The notes under the pieces were generated by a model, which did not search any database, had not been told where the DNA came from, and worked only from the letters and a program-made list of their open reading frames with translations. From NCBI GenBank assembly GCA_029204225.1, contig CM055107.1:13117408-13181407 (forward strand): a stretch of 64,000 nt of DNA, written 5' to 3'. The position numbers and the translations under genes are program-made. The DNA is from Diphasiastrum complanatum (taxonomy: Eukaryota > Streptophyta > Lycopodiopsida > Lycopodiales > Lycopodiaceae). Positions 22,888 through 35,300 of this stretch are shown piece after piece (the first letter of the stretch is position 1; every line of letters begins with the position of its first letter).

Positions 22888-23930
22888 CTAATACAACACT
22901 TCTGAATACACAATGTTCTGAGTGTACCACGCCACTCCATCCACATCCGTAAATTGATTGTCCTTGGCAGTAATCAGCTTACAAAAACTTGCTGCATTTC
23001 GCACTTTCAAAAGTGCAACATATAGCTGCCCATGACTAAACACAGGCCGAGGCAAATACAATCCAATCGTGTCCAGTTTGCCCTTGTGCTTTGTTTATTT
23101 TCAAGGCAAATGCTGTTCTGATAGGAAACTGGACCCTCTGCAATTCAAACGGTATGTTCGAATCGCTTGGCACTATAGGGATACGTTGAATAAGGACTCT
23201 ACTCCCTATATTCTTCCCGGTCACTATTTTTGCCTCTATGACCTGTCTACCCAATCTGAGGATGATCAACCTTGTGTCATTGTACAATCCCTTGTGCGAT
23301 GCTATCGATCATAACATCACAATCATCCCAATCTTCAGCACCAACTTATGTGGAGGACACCCATTAGTTGCAGGTTGTTTAAATACTCTATAGGGTGGAC
23401 ATTAGAGCCCTCACACTCAACAACACTATCAGCACTATAAAAAATGGAAACGTCACCTGGAAGCTGCTCAACAACCCTCGCATTGATCTCATCCACGTCT
23501 TTGTTCAATGGGGTCAATACTGCACGACTCCTCAAAAACTCAACATCCTTAAAATATCATGCAACATCAGGAAATGTGAATGAAATCAATTCGCCCACAT
23601 CACGCGTCCTTAGGCACATGCCCTCTGGCAGAGAAATAAGGTCCAAATTGCGATGCACGAATGTGGGCTCTCGACCATCTCCCACACTCTACAAATAATC
23701 TGCAAACCTCAACTGCTCATCCTTATCGCCACCCTCCACGCCCATAATGCACATGTTCTTTGTCAATTTGTGCACCTCCATGTGTTTCCACAAACACAAA
23801 CACTTCAGTGAAACGTTGACAATCTTCACCCGACTACCACATGGTACCATTGGTAGAATCTGTCGAACATCACCCCCGAAAACAACTGGAATGTCAAAAA
23901 TTGTGAACTCCTGCAACTTTGTCGTGACGT
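22888..23930 (-). pseudogene. PIF1-like helicase C-terminal part (Helitron-type)
   Basis: Minus-strand blocks in three frames match the PIF1-family helicase of plant Helitrons: IPVVFGGDVRQILPMVP (motif III region) near 23900, LWKHMEVHKLTKNMCI near 23760, RAVLTPLNKDVDEIN near 23520, NDTRLIILRLGRQVIEAKI near 23260, FALKINKAQGQT near 23090 and FSHGQLYVALLKVRNAASF near 23040-22990, with a stop at 22888-22890. Such helicases unwind DNA for rolling-circle transposition. The Walker A half, the Rep domain and the ends are missing, and frameshifts break the rest. It could also come from a cellular PIF1, but a large decayed, intronless copy beside transposons favours a Helitron. Confidence 0.75.
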
Positions 23931-24121
23931 GAAGTGAAGCGACACAAAGAAAAGGATGAATGGCGAACAATTCACGAAAGTCAACGTACCTTAAAAACCC
24001 CAAGACACGAAGCGAAGCAAAACTCGAAGGTCAAATGATTCACGAAAGCCAAACATGCCTCCAAGACCAAAAGACACGACATGACACGAAACGAAAAGAA
24101 AAGGAAGAAAAATCTTTCGCG

Positions 24122-24586
24122 CTGCTAGCTGCTAGCTCAATGGCATGGAGTCTTAAACTTCACGCTCAGCTGAAACAGTTAGCAATAACAGAGAATAACT
24201 AACTAGTTGATTAGCGTTAACTCTCTTGCAATTCTTTGTTTAGCTATCTTGTAAACTCCATAGTGGAGATATAAACAAAATTCTAGATCAACAAATACAC
24301 ACTTAGAAGAGTGCGAGAGTAGAGTAGAAAGAGGAAAAGAATAAAAAAAAATAGAGAAAACAAAGTAGTTGTGCATGAAAGTCTGCCAACGAGCAGAACC
24401 TAGCAAAAGAGCAGAGTGTCAGGCCACCAACGAGCGAGACACTGATTGCTTGATTACTAGGAAGATTTTTGTTCTGTGATCCGTAGTCATGTCTAGGATC
24501 CTGCAGGCTTCCACATTAAGAAAATTCAAAAGAAACAAATCTGTTCGCGAAACAAATCCGTTCGTGAAACAAACCAGTTCGCAACA
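24122..24586 (+). repeat. 5' LTR of plus-strand Copia (left limit approximate)
   Basis: The right end is fixed: ...GTTCGCAACA abuts a primer binding site at 24587. A TATA-like GAGATATAAAC lies near 24266. The left limit near 24122 is a guess at the first suitable TG, since no second complete LTR exists to compare. The last ~90 bases of the LTR recur at 26397-26463. Confidence 0.6.
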
Positions 24587-24600
24587 TGGTATCAGAGCCC
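24587..24600 (+). promoter_or_regulatory. Copia primer binding site (tRNA-iMet)
   Basis: TGGTATCAGAGCCC directly follows the LTR end. It pairs with initiator methionine tRNA to prime first-strand synthesis. A second copy of this site lies at 26464 within the tandem duplication. Confidence 0.85.
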
Positions 24601-24681
24601 TCAGGTTACCACAAAATGATATCAAAAGCAATGAGGTTATCGCTATTGATATCTGAACAGTGATTTTCTAGACAAAACAAT

Positions 24682-26396
24682 ATGGCTACAATGATCCAGA
24701 AAAGAATAGCAATCAGTCTTGATGGCGCAAACTACAGTATATGGAAATTCAAAATCAAAATACTTCTGAAGGGCGAAGGCATATGGTCGGTGACCGAACT
24801 CTCAGAGGTGCAGCCTCCTGAGAGAGACCCGAGAAGAGCTGAATGGATCAGAAAGGATGAGCATGCAATGGAGATCATTGTTTCGTCCATCAACAAAAAT
24901 CTACTCATGCAGATTGAAGACTGCAAAAGCAGCCATGCAGCATGGGAAAGATTAAAATAGAAGTACGAAGTGAGGACTGCAGCTTCAGTGATGCATCTTC
25001 ACAATCAGCTACAATCCATACGATGGGACGACAACTAGTTGGATCAGCACGTTGAGAAGATCAGAACGATCTTCGCTCAACTTGCTGCATCAGGACAGGA
25101 GCACCAGGTTCCAACACCACAACAGCTATTGCACTTCATGAAGTCTCTACCTACGTCCTATCAGCTGCTGAGAATGTGCATACTGAGTCTACCAAATATG
25201 ACATTTGACAAAGCAATCAGTCTTGTCGCTGATCAGAGTCTGATGAGGGACGAAGGAGAAGGAAACAATGATCAAGAGAAAGCACTCTTCACAAAAGGAA
25301 AGAAGAAGAACAAGAACAAACCCAGATTCGACAAGACAAAGTCTTCGAATCAACAATCTTCTTCCTATGATCACTGTCACAAACCATGATGCACAGCCAA
25401 CAAATGTTGATTTAATCCTACAATACCTTGCATGCACTACAAGAAGAAGGGCCATTCTATATATGATTGCAGATTCAACCCAAAAACAAAGAACAAAGCT
25501 GAGAAAACAAATGTTGTAGAGTCATCAAAAGATGCAGATAGAGGTGATGAAGCCTTCACAATACTTGATGAAGCTTCAATGAGCTACACTTAACAAGACT
25601 ATGTCGTAGTAATTGATTCAAGAGCAACATCACACATCACCTGCAACAAGAAAATCTTGATCGACTTCATAGAATTTGAAAACAACAGAGCAATAGTTCT
25701 AGGTGATGGGAGCAGACATGATGTCAAAGGCATTGGGGCTCTACAACTGCAAACACTGTCAGGTCAAGCAGAGCTGCCAGGAGCACTCTACGTACCTTCA
25801 TTGAGAAAAGATCTACTATTAGTCTCCAACATGATAGATCTTGGAATTCGAGTTTTATTCGATGGCAATACATGCCGCATAATCAAGAAAACGACAAACA
25901 AGTTGTTGATGGTTGGATGCAGAGAAGGAAATCTCTACCAAGCCAAGATAATCAACAATTCTGATAGCATAATAAATGCATCAAACAATGAAGATCAGCT
26001 CTGGCACAGGAGAATGTATCATCTGAACATGAGGAGCCTGTATGACATGTGCAAGAAAGACAGTGTCACAGGTTTGAAGATATCAAGACCCGATACTGAG
26101 TTCTGTGAAGCCTATCAGAAAGGCAAACAACATCGGAATCCATTCACACATGAGGGAAGAATAGCCAAAGAAGTTCTTGAGCTCATCCACTCAGATGTCT
26201 ATGGATCAATGAAAATGGATTCGCTCTCAGGATCGAGGTATTTCCTGACGTTCATAGATGATTACAACCGGATGACTACGATCTACTACCTGAAGAAAAA
26301 TTCTAAAGTGTTTGACTCTTTCAAGAAGTTCGTGGCATTTGTAGAGCAACACACCTCAAAGAAGATTCAGATCATCAGATCTGACAATGGGATCCT
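24682..26396 (+). pseudogene. Copia gag-pol, first (truncated) copy
   Basis: Starts MATMIQKRIAISLDGANYSI, a Copia gag start, and runs through gag (24682-25389), a degraded CCHC knuckle (25400-25480), protease (VVVIDS-RATSHITC near 25610, with glycine changed to arginine in the DSGAT motif), GAG-pre-integrase (LWHRRMYHLNMRSL near 26000) and the integrase start (ELIHSDVYGSMKMDS) to SDNG at 26396. Stops occur at 24958, 25037, 25387 and 25591. At 26396/26397 the pol sequence jumps back into LTR sequence, so the rest of integrase, RT and RNase H are absent from this copy. Confidence 0.9.
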
Positions 26397-26542
26397 GTAG
26401 GCTTCCACATTAAGAAAATTCAAAAGAAACAAATCCGTTTGCGAAACAAACCAGTTCGCAACATGGTATCAGAGCCCTCAAGTTACCACAAAATGATATA
26501 AAAAAACATGAGGTTATTGCTATTGATATCTGAATAGTGATT
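26397..26542 (+). repeat. Duplicated LTR end, primer site and leader
   Basis: The segment repeats 24493-24665 with small changes: GATCCTG-AGGCTTCCACATT, then the LTR end, TGGTATCAGAGCCC at 26464 and the leader up to GTGATT. One internal word present in the first copy (CGTTCGTGAAACAAA) is missing here. It is the start of a second tandem copy of the same Copia; its continuation is at 32385 after the inserted element. Confidence 0.9.
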
Positions 26543-27221
26543 TGTAGAAATTACAGCAAATAAGGATCCTAAAACACTTGAAATGATGAGGGAAACAATA
26601 GATTATGATCTCATAAGATTAGCACAAGTTGAACCATCAAAATCCATCAAAAGTATATTCTTGAACTTCACTAAATGGCCCAAATCCTTGAAGAAGGCTT
26701 CACACGTGTGAAAGTACAGCCTCCCACAGTCTGAGTACTGTACACCAGACCTACATTCAATCCTATAATCATTAGTAATCACAAGAACTCAAACAATTAT
26801 GAACATAGAGAGCAATTGCACCATTATGAGAGAAAAGTCATGAAATTGCTTGATTGATTTTGGTGAGATATCATCACCTATATATACATGATCCATCACG
26901 GTTTTGGACAGGTATGAGTAGCCCTAAACCTATCCCTAATGCTAATTTTGGTGGATCTTTCATCCCTACCAAGTTAGGGTTGGAATCTTGGAGATCCCTC
27001 AACAATGCAAAAACTACTAATAGCTCCTATTTTTTCTCTCTTATATCTAAGCATAATTTTGTCTCATTCCAAAGGTTCTAACACTTAGGTCTACTTGAGA
27101 ACATCCTTATGAATGGAATCCTATGCTATTTGGCACGTGTGACGAGCCACATCATGAGCATCTAACTATTTACAAGTCATATGACCAAAACTAGTCAAGC
27201 TAGAATTGTGAATTTTTAACA
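26543..27221 (-). repeat. 3' LTR of inserted Copia
   Basis: 679 bases. On the minus strand it begins TGTTAAAAATTCACAATTC and ends TTTCTACA. It differs from the other LTR by scattered substitutions and short indels, for example near 26573-26580. Confidence 0.93.
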
Positions 27222-27232
27222 CTCCTCCTCAC
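27222..27232 (-). other. Polypurine tract of inserted Copia
   Basis: The minus strand reads GTGAGGAGGAG immediately before the 3' LTR, the expected site and composition for the plus-strand primer. Confidence 0.8.
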
Positions 27233-27324
27233 TATCTAGCTTGGTTCAATCATTGCTTTACTAACAAAGCTTTGTACTCGGCCTCGGTTGAAGATAGAGA
27301 TATAGTTTCTTGCTTTTTTTAAAG

Positions 27325-27988
27325 TCATGAAACCACACCTTCTCCTATGAAAGTTGAATAGGCACTTGTTGATTTCCTATCTCTCTTGTCCCCTGCAAAA
27401 TTTGAATCACTAAATGCATGAAGGTTAATCACATCTCCTCTATATAGAATCCCAAAATCCAATGTACCCGAGATGTATCTTAGAATCCTCTTAGCCTTTT
27501 TCCAATGGATATTCAATGGCTTTTGCATGGATTAGCTCAACCTACATACACTAAAGCTAAGATCTGGTCTAGTTATAGTGATCCACATTAAGGAGCCTAT
27601 AAGTTGCCTAAACAAAGTGATGTCCATGAAGGATCTTTCATCATCTTCATTTGGCACTTTTACATCTTGCTCCATTGGTTGTCAACACGTTTGCATACTT
27701 CCATCTTAAACTTCTTCAAAAGACTTTGATCATAGTTTACTTGACTTATAAAGATAAAATTAGACCCTCTAAGTACTCTATGCCTAAGATGAAGTGAAGA
27801 CACCCTAGATCTACCATCTTGAACTCTAAGGATAGATCTATCTTGATTTTTTCAATACCATCAACACTATTTCCACTAATGATGATGTCATCTACATAAA
27901 TGAGTAAAAGTACAATACGAACATCATCAAACTTAATGTAAAGAGTGGGATCATATTCACTTTTAACAAAAGAAAGTGAAATAAGATA
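27325..27988 (-). pseudogene. RT end and RNase H of inserted Copia
   Basis: Continues the pol reading after a frameshift at about 27989. The YVDDI-type active site is recoverable near 27900 in another frame. At 27528-27325 a frame reads WKKAKRILRYISGTLDFGIL and then FSDSNFAGDKRDRKSTSAY, the RNase H start of Copia. Stops near 27530-27900 separate the pieces. Confidence 0.8.
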
Positions 27989-30142
27989 TCAATGTAGTCT
28001 TGAATTCCAAGATCTCAAGGCTTGCTTCAAGCCATAGATGCTTCTTTGGAGATGGCATACTTTGTTCTCCATTCCATGCTTGATGAACCCTTGTGGCTGC
28101 TCCATATAGATATCCTCTTCCAAAAAACCATTCAAGAAAGCATTAGAGACATCCATTTGACATAGGATCCATCCAAAATGTGATGAAAGTGCAATGATTA
28201 GCCTTATCGTGACCATCTTGGCCACAGGTGCAAAAGTTTCCTCATAGTCTATCCCTCTCTCTTGAGCATAACCTTTTGCAACTAATCTTGCTTTATGTTT
28301 GTTAACACTCCCATTTGCATTCAACTTAAGCTTGAAGGCCCACTTGCATCCTATTACATTCCTTTGAGGTCTCTCAACAAGCAACCAAGTTTCATTCTCA
28401 ATCAAGACATCATACTCATCAAACATAGCTTTATACCATTCTTTGGAGTTCAATGCATCTTCAACATTAGATGGTTCTTCAAAACTAGATAAAGCATAAG
28501 AAGTGGATGAGATACCCTCAACTTGCTGTCCTTTGCCTTGATATGTGAGCCTTGATGGTTCCACTTTTGCCCTTGAAGATCTCCTTGGTGTGATAGGTGG
28601 GTTTGGTGCTTGCTCCTCCATGAGCTCCTCCTCAAAACCAAGATTTTGCTCCTCGGCCATCTTCTTCTTGATTGTTGGAGCACTTGAGCCTTCTTCAAGC
28701 ATATGCATATGATGTTCATCAAAGATAACATCCCTTGAAACAACAAATTTGTTCAAGGATGGGAGATAGACTTTGTAGCCCTTGCTTGAGCTTGCATATC
28801 CAAGCATGATCCCTCTTGTGGAAGATGGATCCTCCTTGGTTCTTGTTTCCAATGGCACATGCACATAACATATACACCCAAAAACTTTCAAGTGATTAAG
28901 ACTGGGTTTTTTTCCATACAACATCTCATAAGGAGTTTTGCCTTCAATTGCTTTGCAAGACACTTTATTCATCAAGTAGTTTGCACATACAAGAGACTCA
29001 CCCCAAAAGGATTTGGACAGACAAGCATCTATTCTTAAAGCTTTAGAACATTCACATAATGTTCTATTCCTTCTTTCAGCAACTCCATTTTGTTGAGGAG
29101 TGTAAGGACAAAAAGTCTCTTTCTTGATCCCTTTCTCCTCACAAGAGGCCTTGAACTCATTGGAGATGAATTCTCCACCATTGTCACTTCTAAGAATCTT
29201 GATGCTATGATTATGATGCTTTTCCACAAACAACTTGAACTTTACAAAAGTATCAAATACTTGAGACTTGAAGGAAAGTAAGAACACCCAACAATATCTT
29301 GAGTAGTCATCAATCAAGGTTAAAAACATGGATGAACCTCCATTAGATTTGGTGCTATCAATGTGCACATCCGAGTATATGAGTTCAAAAGGATGAGATG
29401 ACTTTGTGATGGAGTTAGAAAACACCTTCTTATGTGCCTTGGATAAGGCACAAGCTTCACAAACCTTGTCTTCCTTCCCAATAGACCTTGGTAGGCCTAA
29501 AGCATACTCCTCCTTGATCATAGCCTCCATGGAACCTGAGTTGACATGTCCAAGTCTTTTGTGCCATAAAGTAAAGGTAGATATCTTGCTCTTCTCGGCC
29601 AACATGACAACATTAGTATCCACAAATGCATCCAACTTATAAAGTTTGCCAAGTCTAGTGCCCTTAGCCACTATCTTACCCTTCTTCTTGATGAAACATT
29701 CATTTGAAGCAAAGTCACCATTGAAACCATTGTCTACCATTTGGCCAACACTTAGTAGATTATTTGTTATTGTAGGAATGTACAAAACACCTTCTATGTT
29801 GATCTTTTTGGAAGATCCTAGGCAAAGGGGAATGCTACCAACTCCTTCAATCTTACAAACTTCATCATTTGCTGTATAGATAGACTTTATAGGTTCATCA
29901 TAAGATAAGAGAGAAGAGAAAAACTCCCTTTTACTAGTCATGTGTGAACTAGCACCCGAGTCAATCCACCAAGGATCTTCTCCTTTGAAGCTTGTTGAAG
30001 AAAATATGGACATCATGAGAGAGTCCTCATGTGAACTCTCCTCCTCCTCCTCTTTGCTCATGTTGGCTTGGCTTTGATCTTGCTTCCTCTTGAAGCATTC
30101 CGAGGCATAATGCCCCATCTTGCTACAATAGTAGCACTTCAC
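27989..30142 (-). pseudogene. Copia pol ORF (zinc knuckle to RT), 717 codons
   Basis: One long frame, unusual for this window. Order: CCHC knuckle CYYCSKMGHYASEC at residues 3-16, protease WWIDSGASSHM near residue 58, GAG-pre-integrase LWHKRLGHVNSGSM near 193, integrase core with ELIYSDVHID, an RSDNGGEF block and TPQQNGVAERRNRTL near 345, integrase C-terminal KVFGCICYVH, then RT with GCKWAFKLKLNANG, KARLVAKGYAQERGIDYEET and MDVSNAFLNGFLEEDIYMEQ. It ends by frameshift just after YGLKQALRSWNSRLH, before the YVDD site, so the polyprotein is truncated. Confidence 0.93.
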
Positions 30143-30812
30143 CTATGATTTGTCCTTCTTGACTTTGGTGGTTGATGGAGATGCCTTTGAGGGTCCTTCT
30201 TGATCCTCAAGCTTTGAAGACTTCTTGAATGGTGATCCTTTGCCTTTGGACTTGCCTTTGTCTTTGGTGAAGAGAGCTTGGTCATCTCTACCTTGGATGG
30301 ATAGGCTCTTGCATTTGGCTCCTTCTTGATTCCTCGGCCATGAGTGTGCCTTGGAGTTCTTCAAGTATGGGTAGCTTACCCATAATTGCATATCCCTGAA
30401 CCAAATTGTCAAATTCAAAGCTTAGTCCATTCAATATGAGTTGAACAAGCTCTTCATCCTTGATAGGATCACCTATGAAGGCTAGCTCTTTGTTCAATTC
30501 CTTGACTCTTAGGACAAAAGTATGTGCACTCTCTCCTTTCTTTTGATAGCTTCTATAGATTTGATTCTTCAAAGCTAACATTCTATTTTGGTTCTTGGAT
30601 TCATAGACCTTTTGCAAAGTCTCCCAAGCATCTTGAGCCAAAGTGCAATCTCCTACCTCTCTTAAGAGCTCATTTGCAACATTCATTTTTATGCAATGTA
30701 GTGCAACATTGCACCTCTTGATGTATTTGGCTTTTTCTTGAGGATGAATAGGTTCACCCTCCTTACCATTTACAATTTCCATCAGATCTTGCATGATCAT
30801 GGTGGATTCCAT
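30143..30812 (-). pseudogene. Copia gag of inserted element
   Basis: A gag frame at 30812-30288 contains CNVALHCIKMNVANELLREV, AWETLQKVYESKNQNRMLAL and ELNKELAFIGDPIKDEELVQ, a UBN2-type gag. It is continued in another frame at 30418-30143, a basic KGKSKGKGSPFKKSSKLEDQ linker leading to the zinc knuckle of the pol frame. The overlap in two frames marks at least one indel. Gag forms the particle in which reverse transcription occurs. Confidence 0.85.
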
Positions 30813-31688
30813 TCTAACTTTTCATATGGAATAGTTAGTTTTGTTGAGTCTTTCATTAGTATCCAGAAGATATGCATTTATAGATGCCATCTAGTCTCCT
30901 AATCAAGGACTTGACAAAAATGAAGGTTACTTCTATTGATTTGATTGAAGATCTAACTTATCCCACTTCTTAGGGACCTGAAAAGATCAGTAATAGACTT
31001 CCTATAACGATCTAAGAATGATCTCTAACAAAATCAAATCATAGAATACTAGAAACAATGCACTTGCTTGATTGAAATAGACAATACTAGTAGAATTGCC
31101 CCTCTTTCTATATAGAGCATTAAAGCTTCCGAATGATCTGATCAAGAGTGAATTTCAACAACTTAATATACTTCCAAAATCACTTGTAAAAGATCTAAAT
31201 GTAACTTAATGAGAATGCAACACAATCTATTATCCAATCACAAGCAAAAAATGATCAAAATTGATGAAAATTTGATCTAATTTGGTGCATAAGTCAAGCA
31301 AAGGTTGGACTGAACCTAAATCACTTTAGGAGGTGTGTTCTACACCTTAGAATAGCCTTTAAGAGTCCCCAAAACTCTGATCTTCCCTCTCCTTGAATGC
31401 TAGAAGGCCTCCTCTATGAAATCACCTCCAAAACTCGCTTAGAAATCAATGTTTGGAGCAAGCAAAACTTGCTATCTTGGTAATGTGAATTGAATTCAAC
31501 TTTGCCTCTAGTTTTAGACACCTAAACACCTGCAAATGAAGTCACACAACACCAATCTCCAATGTATTTGACTCACTTTGAGTTCTAGAATCAATGCTAG
31601 ATGCTAAGATCCAATCTACACAAGATTTAGATCAAAAATTGTGATCAAATTGAATGAAAACCAAGGATTTAGCTCATTTCAGCCTTTA

Positions 31689-31701
31689 GGCTCTTATACC
31701 A
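31689..31701 (-). promoter_or_regulatory. Primer binding site of inserted Copia
   Basis: The minus strand reads TGGTATAAGAGCC directly beside the LTR, one base different from the canonical TGGTATCAGAGCC. Confidence 0.8.
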
Positions 31702-32379
31702 TGTAAAAATTACAGCAAATAAGGATCCTAAAACTAAAATTATGAGGGAAACAATAGATTATGATCTCATAAGATTAGCACAAGTTAAACCATCAAAATC
31801 CATCAAAAGTCTATGCTTGAACCTCACTAAATGGCCCAAATCCTTGAAGAAGGCTTCACACGTGTGAAAGTACGGCCTCCCACAGTCTGAGTACTGTACA
31901 CCAGACCTAGATTCAATCCTATAATCATTAGTAATCACAAGAACTCAAACAATTATGAACATAGAGAGCAATTGCACCATTATGAGAGAAAAATCATGAA
32001 ATTGCTTGATTGATTTTGGTGAGATATCATCACCTATATATATATGATCCATCACGGTTTTGGGCAGGTATGAGTAGCCCTAAACCTATCCCTAATTCTA
32101 GTTCTGGTGTATCTTTCATCCCTACCAAGTTAGGGTTGGAATCTTGGAGATCCCTCAACAATGCAAAAATTACCAAAAATAGCTCCTAATTTTTCTCTCT
32201 TGTATCTAAGCATAATTTGGACTCATTCCAAAGGTTCTAACACTTAGGTCTACTTGAGAACATCCTTATGAATGGAATCCTATGCTATTTGGCACGTGTG
32301 ACAAGCCACATCATGACCATCTAACTATTTACAAGTCATATGACCAAAACTAGTCAAGCTAGAATTGTGATTTTTAACA
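31702..32379 (-). repeat. 5' LTR of inserted Copia
   Basis: 678 bases, same ends as the left LTR. It should hold the element's promoter; on the minus strand a TATATATATAGG run corresponds to 32035-32046. Confidence 0.93.
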
Positions 32380-32384
32380 TGATT

Positions 32385-35300
32385 TTCTAGGCAACACAAT
32401 ATGGCTACAACGATCCAGACAAGAATAACAATCAATCTTGATGGCGCAAACTACAGGATATGGAAATTCAAAATCAAAATACTTCTGAAGGGCGAAGGCA
32501 TCTGGTCGGTGACTGAACTTTCAAAGGTGCAGCATCCAGAGGGAGACTCGAGGAGAGCTGAATGGATCAGAAAGGATGAGCATGCAATGGCAATCATCAT
32601 TTCATCCATCAACGAAGATCTACTCATGCAGATTGAAGACTGCGAAAGCATCCATCCAACATGGGATAGGTTAAAACATAAGTACGAAGTGAGGCCTACA
32701 GCTTCATTGATGCATCTTCACAATCAACTACAATCCATACGATGGGATGGCAACCAGTTGGATCAGCACGTTGAGACGATCAGAACGATCTTCGGTCAAC
32801 TTGCTGCATCAGGACAGGAGCACCAGATCCCAACACCACAACAGCTGATGTACTTCATGAAGTCTCTACCTACGTCCTATCAGCTATTGAGAATGCTCAT
32901 ACTGATCTACCAGATATGACATTCAACAAAGCAATCACTCTTGTCACTGGCGAAAGTTTGATGAGGGACAAAATAGAAGGAAACAATGATCAAGAGAAAG
33001 CACTCTTCACGAAAGGAAAGAAGAAGAACAAGAACAAACCTAGATTCAACAAGACAAAGTATTCGAATCGACAATCTTCTTCCTGTGATCACTGTCACAA
33101 ACCATGATACATAGGCAACAAATGTTGGTTCAATCCTACAATACCTTGCATGCACTGCAAGAAGAAGGGCCATTCTGTATATGATTGCATATTCAACCCA
33201 AAAACAAAGAACAAAGCTGAGAAAACAGATGTTGCAGAGTCATCAAAAGATGCAGATAGAGGTGATGAAGCCTTCACAATACTTGATAAAGCTTCAACGA
33301 GCTACACTAAACAAGACTATGTCGTAGTCATTGATTCAGGAGCAACATCACACATCACTTGCAACAAGAAAATCTTGATCGACTTCATAGAACTTGAAAA
33401 CAACAAAGCAATGATTCTAGGTGATGGGAGCAGACATGATGTCAAAGGCATCGAGGCTCTAGAACTGCGAACACTGTCAGGTCAAGCAAAGCTGCCAGGA
33501 GCACTCTACGTACCTTCACTGAGAAAAGGTCTACTATTTGTCTCCAAGATGACAGATCTTGGAATTCGAGTTTTATTCGATGGCAATACATGCCACATAA
33601 TAAAAAAAACGACAAACAAGTTGTTGACGGTTGGATGCAGAGAAGGAAATCTCTACCAAGCCAAGATAATCAGCAATTCTAATAGCATAATAAATGCATC
33701 AAACAATGAAGATCAGCTCTGGCACAGAGACTGATCTACCAGATATGACATTCAACAAAGCAATCAGTCTTGTCACTGGCAAAAGTTTGATGAGGGACAA
33801 AATAGAAGGAAACAATGATCAAGAGAAATCACTCTTCACGAAAGGAAAGAAGAAGAACAAGAACAAACCTAGATTCAACAAGACAAAGTCTTCGAATCGA
33901 CAATCTTCTTCTTGTGATCACTGTCACAAACCATGATACATAGGCAACAAATGTTGGTTCAATCCTACAATACCTTGCATGCACTGCAAGAAGAAGGGCC
34001 ATTCTGTATATGATTGCATATTCAACCCAAAAACAAAGAACAAAGCTGAGAAAACAGATGTTGCAAAGTCATCAAAAGATGCAGATAGAGGTGATGAAGC
34101 CTTCACAATACTTGATAAAGCTTCAACGAGCTACACTAAACAAGACTATGTCGTAGTCATTGATTCAGGAGCAACATCACACATCACCTGCAACAAGAAA
34201 ATCTTGATCGACTTCATAGAACTTGAAAACAACAAAGCAATGATTCTAGGTGATGGGAGCAGACATGATGTCAAAGGCATCGGGGCTCTAGAACTGCGAA
34301 CACTGTCAGGTCAAGCAAAGCTGCCAGGAGCACTCTACGTACCTTCACTGAGAAAAGATCTACTATTAGTCTCCAAGATGACAGATCTTGGAATTCGAGT
34401 TTTATTCGATGGCAATACATGCCACATAATCAAAAAAACGACAAACAAGTTGTTGACGGTTGGATGCAGAGAAGGAAATCTCTACCAAGCCAAGATAATC
34501 AACAATTCTAATAGCATAATAAATGCATCAAACAATGAAGATCAGCTCTGGCACAGGAGAATGTATCATCTAAACATGAGGAGCCTGTATGACATGTGCA
34601 AGAAAGACATAGTCACAGGTCTAAAGATACCAAGACCCGATACTGAGTTCTGCGAAGCCTATCAGAAAGGCAAACAACATTGGAATCCATTCACACATGA
34701 GGGAAGAATAGCCAAAGAAGTTCTTGAGCTCATCCACTCAGATGTCTGTGGATCGATGAAAATGGATTCGCTCTCAGGATCGAGGTATTTCCTGATGTTC
34801 GTAGATGATTACAGCCGAATGACTACGATCTACTACCTGAAGAAAAAATCTAAAGTGTTTGACTCTTTCAAGAAGTTCATGGCATTTGAAGAGCGACACA
34901 CGTCAAAGAAGATTCAGATCATCAGACCTGACAATGGATGTGAGTACAAGAGCACAAATTTTCAGAATTCTGCCAAGAACAAGAGATAGAGCATCAGTTC
35001 ACTCTTGCGTATACACCAGAATATAATGGTGTCGTAGAAAGAAGAAAAAGGACGCTAGTCGAAGGAGCTAGATGCATGATGGCACAGGCTCGATTGCCAA
35101 GTCAATTTTGGGCTGAGGCAATAGCTGCAACAGTACACCTGTAGAACAGATCAACAATGATAACGCTGGAAAATAAGACATCGTATGAGGTGTAGACATG
35201 TAGAAAGCTTGATCTATCATACGTATGTGTGTTTGGATGTGCAGCATACAAGCACATTCCAAAAGAAAAAAGAAGCAAGCTCGATGATAAGTTAGAGCAA

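Larger units (their letters stand above)
26543..32379 (-). mobile_element. Complete Copia retrotransposon with LTRs and 5 bp TSD
   Basis: An element of 5,837 bases inserted in the leader of the host Copia. LTRs are 26543-27221 and 31702-32379, both with TG...CA ends. The target duplication TGATT occurs at 26538-26542 and 32380-32384. On the minus strand the 5' LTR is the right one, followed by a primer site (31701-31689), gag, pol and a polypurine tract (27232-27222). The host reading resumes exactly after the second TGATT, proving insertion. The LTRs are alike but not identical, and gag and RT have frameshifts, so it is a fairly young but probably non-autonomous copy. Confidence 0.97.

Noticed and set aside
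24587-24600. tRNA-like sequence
   Set aside because: It is only the primer binding site complementary to the tRNA 3' end; no cloverleaf surrounds it. The same holds for 12374, 26464, 31689, 50247 and 53093.
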